This document shows, piece by piece, positions 1 through 5,031 of a stretch of DNA of 5,031 bases (positions within the stretch are counted from its first letter, which is position 1; every line of letters starts with the position of its first letter). The stretch covers positions 1 through 5,031 of the forward strand of contig JAFGIH010000613.1 of NCBI GenBank assembly GCA_016929985.1, given 5' to 3'. This stretch comes from Thermoleophilia bacterium (GTDB taxonomy: Bacteria; Actinomycetota; Thermoleophilia; RBG-16-64-13). The position numbers were made by a program, and so were the translations under genes. Below the pieces are notes generated by a model. It was not told where the DNA came from and did no database searches. It was given only the letters and a program-made list of their open reading frames with translations.

Positions 1-925
1 CAGCATCGATTCGCTCGTGGCCCTGAAGCTCGTCGACATCCTGGAGCAGGTGGGCCTGCCGCCGGGAGCCGTCAACATCGTTACCGGCCCGGGGGGCAGC
101 GTAGGTGAGGCTCTGGCCGCCCACCCCGGGGTGGATCTGATCTCCTTCACCGGCAGCTCCGAGACCGGCCAAGCCATCATGGCCAAGGCCGGTCGCACCA
201 CCAAGCGTCTGATAATGGAGTTGGGGGGCAAGAACCCCTTCATCGTGCTGGCGGACGCAGATGTCAAAGCCGCTGCCGAGAAGGCCGTCTTCTCCACTCA
301 CGTGAACGCCGGACAGGTCTGCGCCTCGCCGGGAAGGTACTACGTCCACGAGAGCATCCACGACGAGTTCGTCAGAGAGTACGTGGCGGCGGCAGGCAAG
401 GTAGAAGTCGGCGACCCGCTTAGCGAGAAGACGTTCATGGGTCCGCTGGTCAGCGCCGAGCATCGGGATAAGGTGAAGGGGTACATCAAAGCCGGTATCG
501 ACGAGGGAGCGACACTGGTGCTGGGGGGCGAGCGGTCCGCTGCACCCCCGCTCGATCGGGGCTACTACGTCATGCCGACGGCATTCACCGATGTTACTCT
601 GGATATGAAGATCGGCAGAGAAGAGATCTTCGGGCCGGTAGCCTGCATCATGAGGTTCTCCACCCAGGAAGAGGTGCTCGCAAGTGCCAACGACAACGTC
701 TACGGGCTCTGCGCCTCGGTCTGGACCCGAGACATCCCGAAGGCCATCAACATGGCCAACAAGCTCCGGGCCGGCACGGTCTACATCAACGATCACCTCA
801 CCATATCGCCCGACATGCCCTGGGGCGGCTTCAGGGAGAGCGGCTTCGGCAAAGAGAACGCTCTGGTGGGACTCCAGGAGTACACGCAGCTGAAACTCAT
901 CGCGCTGGAGTTGGCGGCCGGCTGA
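1..925 (+). CDS. NAD(P)-dependent aldehyde dehydrogenase, C-terminal part (5' truncated by window)
   Basis: This is the C-terminal 307 residues of an ALDH-superfamily enzyme, which oxidises an aldehyde to its acid with NAD(P)+ in the cytoplasm. The reading frame is open from base 2 and the homology continues upstream of the first GTG (17), so the true start lies to the left; about 195 residues are missing. Visible landmarks are the NAD-binding loop FTGSSETG, the general-base motif MELGGKNP (Glu codon at 218), the catalytic Cys in GQVC (codon at 320, exactly 34 residues after the Glu, as in the family), EEIFGPV (around 620-640, cofactor-binding Glu/Phe) and the C-terminal PWGGFRESGFGKE. The tail, with NDHLTISPDMPWGG, resembles the aminoaldehyde/semialdehyde branch, but the substrate cannot be named. 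It ends 111 bases before a molybdenum aldehyde-oxidoreductase-type gene on the same strand, which suggests a shared aldehyde substrate. The family is certain; the substrate is unknown. Confidence 0.95.
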   Translation, partial: SIDSLVALKLVDILEQVGLPPGAVNIVTGPGGSVGEALAAHPGVDLISFTGSSETGQAIMAKAGRTTKRLIMELGGKNPFIVLADADVKAAAEKAVFSTHVNAGQVCASPGRYYVHESIHDEFVREYVAAAGKVEVGDPLSEKTFMGPLVSAEHRDKVKGYIKAGIDEGATLVLGGERSAAPPLDRGYYVMPTAFTDVTLDMKIGREEIFGPVACIMRFSTQEEVLASANDNVYGLCASVWTRDIPKAINMANKLRAGTVYINDHLTISPDMPWGGFRESGFGKENALVGLQEYTQLKLIALELAAG

Positions 926-929
926 CTTG

Positions 930-964
930 TTGACTCTCTCTTGTCGCAGATGTAAACATACAAT
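930..964 (+). promoter_or_regulatory. possible weak sigma-70-type promoter for the hydroxylase gene
   Basis: The start of the gap after the aldehyde dehydrogenase has an AT-richer patch in otherwise GC-rich DNA. TTGACT (930-935) is a 5/6 match to a -35 box, and 17 bases later TAAACA (953-958) is a poor -10 box with 3/6 matches. A better -10 hexamer, TACAAT (959-964, 5/6), lies 23 bases from TTGACT, which is too far for a normal promoter. A small inverted repeat TGTA-AACA-TACA (951-962) covers the same patch and could be an operator or chance. The two genes could equally be cotranscribed from upstream. Confidence 0.3.
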
Positions 965-978
965 TGGTCAACGGATAA

Positions 979-1008
979 GCCGGCTGGGAGCCGGCGGGGT
1001 CCACCCGC
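979..1008 (+). repeat. two adjoining GC hairpins in the leader of the hydroxylase gene
   Basis: GCCGGC (979-984) and GCCGGC (990-995) can form a 6-bp stem with a 5-base loop. GCGGG (994-998) and CCCGC (1004-1008) can form a second 5-bp stem with a 5-base loop. The two share bases 994-995, so they cannot both form completely. A third GCCGGC lies at 917-922 in the end of the aldehyde dehydrogenase. No T-run follows, so this is not a standard intrinsic terminator. It could be a leader structure, a weak transcription barrier, or chance in GC-rich DNA. Confidence 0.35.
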
Positions 1009-1024
1009 AACATCGAGACGCAGA

Positions 1025-1029
1025 GGGAG
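1025..1029 (+). promoter_or_regulatory. ribosome binding site of the molybdenum hydroxylase gene
   Basis: GGGAG, inside the purine run AGAGGGAGA (1022-1030), lies 7 bases before the ATG at 1037. This is normal Shine-Dalgarno spacing. It supports that ATG as the start, which also matches the usual N-terminus of Mop-type enzymes. Confidence 0.85.
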
Positions 1030-1036
1030 AGCCGAA

Positions 1037-3880
1037 ATGGGTCTGAAGAAGATGTGGCTGACCATCAACGGGGCACGGCGGATGGTGGTCTGCGACCCCG
1101 ACAAAGACACGCTGGCCATAGTGCTCAGGAGGATGGGTCTCACCGGTGTCAAGATCGGATGTGACGCCGGCCAGTGTGGCGCCTGCTCTGTGATCCTCGA
1201 CGGTGAGGTCGTCCGGTCGTGCTCCAAGAAGATGAAGTACGTGGAGGAGTACTCCGAGGTCACCACCATCGAGGGCATCGGCACTCCCAACAACCTCCAT
1301 CCTCTCCAGCAGGCGTGGATCACCTACGGCGGTGTCCAGTGCGGATTCTGCACCCCCGGATTCATCGTATCGGCCAAGGGACTCTTGGATACGAACCCGT
1401 CACCCACCAGGACAGAGGTACGCGCCTGGTTCCAGAAGCATCACAACGTGTGCCGTTGCACAGGCTACAAGCCGCTCGTGGATGCCGTGATGGAGGCCGC
1501 CAGAGTCATGCGTGGCGAAGCCACCATGGAGGACATCACGTACCGCGTGCCGGAAGACGGCAAGATCTACGGGACACGTTTTCCGAGGCGCGAGAGCGGC
1601 ATCTCCCGGGTGTGCGGACTCGCCAACTATGGCTCCGACATGGCCGCGTTGATGCCTGAGGACACCCTGCACCTGGCCGTGGTGATGCCCATGGTCGCGC
1701 ATGCCAACATCAAGAGCATCGACGACACTGCGGCGCTCAAGATGCCGGGTGTGGTCAAAGTCATCACTGCGAAGGACGTGAAGGGCACCAACCGGCACGC
1801 CATCCCGACGGTGCATCCGCGCGCGAAGAGCCCCGGCCTCTTCTGGCCCATCATCTGTGATACGAAGATCTCCAGATTCGGGGACGTCGTCGCCGTAGTC
1901 GCAGCGGACACGCGCGAACACGCGAGAGAGGCCGCCAAGGCCGTGAAGGTGGAACTCGAGCAACTGCCCGAGTACGCCACCGCCCTCGAGGCGATACTGC
2001 CCGACTCGGTGCCGCTCCACGAAGGGCAGCCGAACCTCTTCCTGACCACGCCGCTCCACAAGGGCCAAGACACCAGGGACGTGTTTGCCAAGGCGGACTA
2101 CCTGGTTGAGGGCAGTTTCCATTCCGGACATGAGCCGCACCTCTCCATCGAGCCGGACATCGTCCAGGCGTACATGGACGACGAGGGTAACCTGACCGTT
2201 CACAGCAAGGCCCAGTACGTGTATGGCACCAAGTTCATGATCGCCGGTGGCGTCGGCCTCCCGCCCGACAAGATCAGGGTGATCCAGAACGAGACGGGCG
2301 GTGCTTTCGGCTACGCAGTCAGCCCGCCGTCGGCCGGCCTCGTGGCCGCCTGTTGCCTGGCTGTCGACCGGCCGGTCTCTCTCGAGTTCTCCTATCCGGA
2401 GCACCAGTGGTTCACCGGCAAGCGTACGGCTGGGTACTCCAACTGCCGGATGGCGGCCAACAAAGACGGAAAGATACAGGGCTACGAGTTCGACTTCATG
2501 CTGGATTTTGGCGGGTATTCGAGCATGGTGGAGCTCTACGTGGACAAGGGCTTGAGCCTTCATGGCTTCAGCTACAGCATCCCCAACATGATGGGCCTGT
2601 TCAAGATGGGCTATTCGAACATCAGCTACGCCACTCCGTACAGGGCTTTCGTCGAGACGCAGGTCGCGGTGCCGTCGGAATCTCTCATGGACATGATGGC
2701 GGAGAAGACCGGGATGGACCCGTTCGAGTTCCGCTACAGGAACGTTGCGCGACCCGGTGACCTGACCGTCAACAACCGGCCTTACCGGGAGACGCCGGTG
2801 CCGGGGCTCATGGATATGCTGCGGCCGAAGTACGAGGCCGCGATGGCGAAGGCCAAAGCGGAGAGCACGCCGGAGAAGAAGCGAGGCGTGGGCATCGCCA
2901 TCGGTGGCTTTCACACCGCAGGCGCGGGCGACGACGGCTATGCCGACATCGAGCTGTGCAGCGACGGGACGTTCTGCAGCTACCACACCTGGGAGGATAT
3001 GGGGCAGCACGCGGAGAATGGCGCGTTGCTGCACACTTACGAGGCCCTGCGCCCGCTGGGCGTGCCTCTTGACAAGATCAAGATGGTGGCGAACGACAGC
3101 AAGCTGTGCCCCGATACCGGTATCGCGGGTGGAAGCCGCAGCCACTGGACGTTCGGTAGGGCGATCAACGAGGCGGCAGGCAAACTGATGGACGCCATGC
3201 GCAGGCCGGACGGCACCTACCGCACCTACGAAGAGATGGCGACGGAGGGCATTCCGACCCGCTATCAGGGCGCCTCTATCGTACCTCGGGAATGCCAGCA
3301 TCTGGACCCGAACACCGCCGAGGGAGAGGCGTTCCCCGAAACCATGTACGTGGTGTGGATGAGCGAGGTTGAGGTGGATGCGGCGACAGGCCGGACGAAG
3401 GTGCTGGCACTGAAAGCGGCCTCCGACGTAGGCGCCATCGGGAATCTGCAGGGCGTCGAAGGCCAAGCCTACGGGGGCATGTCGCATTGCCTGGGGTTTG
3501 CGCTCAAGACCGACTTCCGGGACATGAAGAAGCACTCCACCATGAAGGGAGCCGGCATCACCGAGATCGAGGACATGCCGGACGACATCGAGCTCCTCTG
3601 GCAGGAGACACCGAGGGTGCACGAGCCGCATGGGTCGGCCGGAGCCTCGGAGTGCTTCCAGAGCGCCCTACACGTCGCCATTCTCAACGCCATCAACAAC
3701 GCCGTCGGGGTGAGGATCTACGAGCTGCCTGCGTTGCCCGAGAAGGTGAAGGCGGGAATGGAGGCCAAAGCACGCGGCGAGGAGATCAATCCGCGGAAGT
3801 ACTACCTCGGGCCGGACTTCTACGAGGATATCGACGACCTGGTGAAGCACCCGGTGTCTTGGGAATCGCAGATCCAGTAG
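1037..3880 (+). CDS. Mop-type molybdenum hydroxylase (aldehyde oxidoreductase-like, xanthine oxidase family), single chain with two [2Fe-2S] domains
   Basis: The 947-residue cytoplasmic protein closely resembles D. gigas aldehyde oxidoreductase (Mop, 907 residues) throughout. Residues 1-80 are a ferredoxin-like [2Fe-2S] domain (Cys42, 47, 50, 62). Residues 84-160 are the helical [2Fe-2S] domain (Cys102, 105, 139, 141; QCGFCTPG and CRCTGYKPLVDA). The molybdenum hammerhead domain starts near 190, and the large molybdopterin-cytosine-dinucleotide-binding domains follow to about 905. Cofactor landmarks are GGAFGY (Phe424), Arg536, WEDMGQ (Gln657), GGSR (698-701) and the catalytic Glu872 in GASE. 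There is no FAD domain, so electrons must leave through the clusters to a separate acceptor, probably the product of the gene 33 bases downstream. Oddities are PYRAFVETQ in place of the usual FRGxGxPQ, a less aromatic substrate channel, and about 40 extra C-terminal residues. The ATG has a good ribosome binding site. Family membership is very likely; aldehyde as substrate is inferred, and purine or another heterocycle is possible. Confidence 0.93.
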   Translation: MGLKKMWLTINGARRMVVCDPDKDTLAIVLRRMGLTGVKIGCDAGQCGACSVILDGEVVRSCSKKMKYVEEYSEVTTIEGIGTPNNLHPLQQAWITYGGVQCGFCTPGFIVSAKGLLDTNPSPTRTEVRAWFQKHHNVCRCTGYKPLVDAVMEAARVMRGEATMEDITYRVPEDGKIYGTRFPRRESGISRVCGLANYGSDMAALMPEDTLHLAVVMPMVAHANIKSIDDTAALKMPGVVKVITAKDVKGTNRHAIPTVHPRAKSPGLFWPIICDTKISRFGDVVAVVAADTREHAREAAKAVKVELEQLPEYATALEAILPDSVPLHEGQPNLFLTTPLHKGQDTRDVFAKADYLVEGSFHSGHEPHLSIEPDIVQAYMDDEGNLTVHSKAQYVYGTKFMIAGGVGLPPDKIRVIQNETGGAFGYAVSPPSAGLVAACCLAVDRPVSLEFSYPEHQWFTGKRTAGYSNCRMAANKDGKIQGYEFDFMLDFGGYSSMVELYVDKGLSLHGFSYSIPNMMGLFKMGYSNISYATPYRAFVETQVAVPSESLMDMMAEKTGMDPFEFRYRNVARPGDLTVNNRPYRETPVPGLMDMLRPKYEAAMAKAKAESTPEKKRGVGIAIGGFHTAGAGDDGYADIELCSDGTFCSYHTWEDMGQHAENGALLHTYEALRPLGVPLDKIKMVANDSKLCPDTGIAGGSRSHWTFGRAINEAAGKLMDAMRRPDGTYRTYEEMATEGIPTRYQGASIVPRECQHLDPNTAEGEAFPETMYVVWMSEVEVDAATGRTKVLALKAASDVGAIGNLQGVEGQAYGGMSHCLGFALKTDFRDMKKHSTMKGAGITEIEDMPDDIELLWQETPRVHEPHGSAGASECFQSALHVAILNAINNAVGVRIYELPALPEKVKAGMEAKARGEEINPRKYYLGPDFYEDIDDLVKHPVSWESQIQ

Positions 3881-3913
3881 GGGATGTGTTTGGACCGCTG
3901 ATCTCCTTCCTCA

Positions 3914-5031
3914 GTGAGCACCACAGGCCGGGAGAATCGAAAAGCATACGAGACTTTCGCGGGCGCCTGCGTTCACGGGGAGTTGCCGGCCTGTAGCGTG
4001 GCCTGTCCTCTCAATCTGGACGTGCGAGAGATCGTCCGGTACGTTCAAGAGGGCAACTTCACGGCGGCATACAAGGCCTACCGAACAAAAGCAGTCTTTC
4101 CCGAGATCGTCGCGAACCTCTGCGACGAGCCGTGCAAGGCCGGGTGCGTACGAAGAGACCTGGACGAGAGCATATCGTTGCGGCTGCTCGAAAAGGCCTG
4201 TGTCGACCTTGCGCAAAGGAAGGCTGTCCCCAGCTTCAACCTCCCTGCCAAGCCCCAGAAGATAGCCGTGATCGGGGCAGGGCTCAGCGGCCTCACGTGC
4301 GCCGTGAGACTGGCCGCCAAGAGCTATGCGGTCACGGTCTACGACAAGAGCGGCAGGCTCGGCGGCAGGTTGTGGCGCCTGCTGGATCCCGAGATCTTCC
4401 TGCCGGCCATCCAGGCGCACCTCGATGCCGCCGACTGCGTGCTACGGCTCGAGACTGAGATGGTGTCTCTGAGCGACATCGACTATGACGCAGCGGTCGT
4501 TGCCACGGGTGAGGGCGGCGAGACCTTCGGCGTCATGGACGGCATGGACGGGCAGTCGTTCGGGACGCGGCAGCCGGGGGTGTTCGTCATCGGTAACCTC
4601 CTTGGCACCACCCCGGTTGAAGACATAGCTCAGGGCAGGATCGCCGCCGTGTCTGTTGAGAAGTACCTCAAGGTGGGTGCCATGGACGGCATGCCGGAGT
4701 CCTTCAGGCAGACGCGCTCCAAGTTCGGGATGGATCTCTCGAAGGTCGAGAGCAGGCCGGCCGTCGTTCCGGGAGACCGAGGGGCATACAGCGAGCAGGA
4801 GGCGAGGGACGAGGCCTGCAGATGCCTGCTGTGCGACTGCACGATCTGCAGCGATGGATGCGAGTTGTTCGGCGCTTTTCGCAAGATGCCCAAGTACATG
4901 GTCTCCGATGCCTTCGCATCGCTGAATACCAAGCGGAATGCCGGTATGAACCGCGTCATGTCGTCGTGCAATCTCTGCGGTCTGTGCGGAAGGATCTGTC
5001 CGCAGGGCATCGACATGGGGCGGTTCTTCAG
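3914..5031 (+). CDS. GltD-like FAD/iron-sulfur electron-transfer protein with C-terminal dicluster domain (3' truncated by window)
   Basis: The frame is open from 3902 to the right edge; 372 residues are visible. An N-terminal GltD-like Fe-S domain carries Cys19-x7-Cys27-x3-Cys31-Pro and Cys70-x3-Cys74-x3-Cys78. A Rossmann FAD fold follows: KIAVIGAGLSG (Gly121, 123, 126), Asp144 ending the second strand, Gly150-Gly151, VVATG (195-199) and GVFVIGN (222-228). Only 23 residues separate the last two motifs, so the NAD(P)H-binding domain of GltD is absent. The C-terminal part has a six-Cys block (302, 304, 307, 309, 312, 316) and a ferredoxin motif CxxCxxCxxxCP (352-362). It resembles pyridine nucleotide-disulfide oxidoreductase/dicluster proteins. 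I infer that it accepts electrons from the flavin-free hydroxylase upstream. GTG 3914 is the only usual start between the in-frame stop (3899-3901) and the first Cys, but it has no visible Shine-Dalgarno sequence, so the start is uncertain. The physiological partner beyond it is unknown. Confidence 0.8.
   Translation, partial: MSTTGRENRKAYETFAGACVHGELPACSVACPLNLDVREIVRYVQEGNFTAAYKAYRTKAVFPEIVANLCDEPCKAGCVRRDLDESISLRLLEKACVDLAQRKAVPSFNLPAKPQKIAVIGAGLSGLTCAVRLAAKSYAVTVYDKSGRLGGRLWRLLDPEIFLPAIQAHLDAADCVLRLETEMVSLSDIDYDAAVVATGEGGETFGVMDGMDGQSFGTRQPGVFVIGNLLGTTPVEDIAQGRIAAVSVEKYLKVGAMDGMPESFRQTRSKFGMDLSKVESRPAVVPGDRGAYSEQEARDEACRCLLCDCTICSDGCELFGAFRKMPKYMVSDAFASLNTKRNAGMNRVMSSCNLCGLCGRICPQGIDMGRFF

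Noticed and set aside
17..19. GTG at 17 as the true start of the aldehyde dehydrogenase
   Set aside because: The frame and family-like sequence continue upstream to the window edge, and the N-terminal half of the enzyme would be missing. The gene is cut by the window, not short.
979..995. Intrinsic terminator of the aldehyde dehydrogenase gene
   Set aside because: The stem is only 6 bp and is followed by GGGGTCC, not a T-run.
926..1036. Molybdenum cofactor riboswitch in front of the hydroxylase
   Set aside because: The leader downstream of any plausible promoter is only about 65-70 bases, too short for the known Moco motif, and its multi-stem pattern was not seen.
1400..3631. 743-residue open frame on the minus strand opposite the hydroxylase gene
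   Set aside because: It lies wholly antisense to a gene with unmistakable Mop-family homology. Its predicted protein is rich in His, Arg, Val and Gly with no recognisable domain. Long antisense frames are common in GC-rich genes with strong codon bias.
3899..3901. TGA read as selenocysteine, joining ATG 3884 to the electron-transfer gene
   Set aside because: The resulting N-terminus (MCLDR-Sec-SPSS) has no Cys/Sec motif expected in the family, and the hairpin after the TGA is weak with a very long loop. GTG 3914 already places the first cluster Cys at a normal distance from the N-terminus.
3911..4420. 169-residue minus-strand open frame over the start of the electron-transfer gene
   Set aside because: The plus strand here encodes the Cys-rich GltD-like domain and the FAD motif in one continuous frame. 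The minus-strand product shows no known motif and is a shadow.

Overview
The window is GC-rich (about 60% by eye) bacterial DNA. All three genes lie on the plus strand and are close together: the 3' part of an NAD(P)-dependent aldehyde dehydrogenase, a complete single-chain molybdenum hydroxylase of the Desulfovibrio gigas aldehyde oxidoreductase (Mop) type, and the 5' part of a flavin/iron-sulfur electron-transfer protein. No tRNA, rRNA, mobile element or CRISPR array was seen. An oxygen-sensitive multi-cluster Fe-S protein beside a Mop-type hydroxylase suggests an anaerobe, such as a Desulfobacterota, Firmicutes or anaerobic Actinobacteriota lineage. The sequence alone does not fix the phylum.

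Layout. Positions 1-925 hold the aldehyde dehydrogenase, with about its first 195 residues outside the window. Positions 926-1036 are a 111-base gap with an AT-richer patch, a weak promoter-like element, small GC hairpins and a clear ribosome binding site. Positions 1037-3880 encode the 947-residue hydroxylase, with two [2Fe-2S] domains followed by the molybdopterin-binding domains and no FAD domain. After a 33-base gap, a gene beginning at a probable GTG at 3914 runs off the right edge. Its product has a GltD-like N-terminal Cys-rich domain, a single FAD-type Rossmann fold, and a Cys-rich dicluster domain.

Working model (inference). The hydroxylase oxidises an aldehyde or related substrate with water-derived oxygen and passes electrons from molybdenum through its two [2Fe-2S] clusters. 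Because it has no flavin domain, it needs an external acceptor. The downstream FAD/Fe-S protein is the obvious candidate. That protein keeps the FAD-binding fold but has no room for the NAD(P)H-binding domain found in GltD, so it probably carries electrons between Fe-S/flavin partners and does not reduce NAD(P) itself. The aldehyde dehydrogenase would give a parallel NAD(P)-linked route for the same or a related aldehyde.

The most notable points are the missing NAD(P)H domain and incomplete Cys pattern of the third protein, and several substitutions around the substrate pocket of an otherwise well conserved Mop-type enzyme. Residue comparisons with D. gigas Mop were made from memory and need a real alignment.
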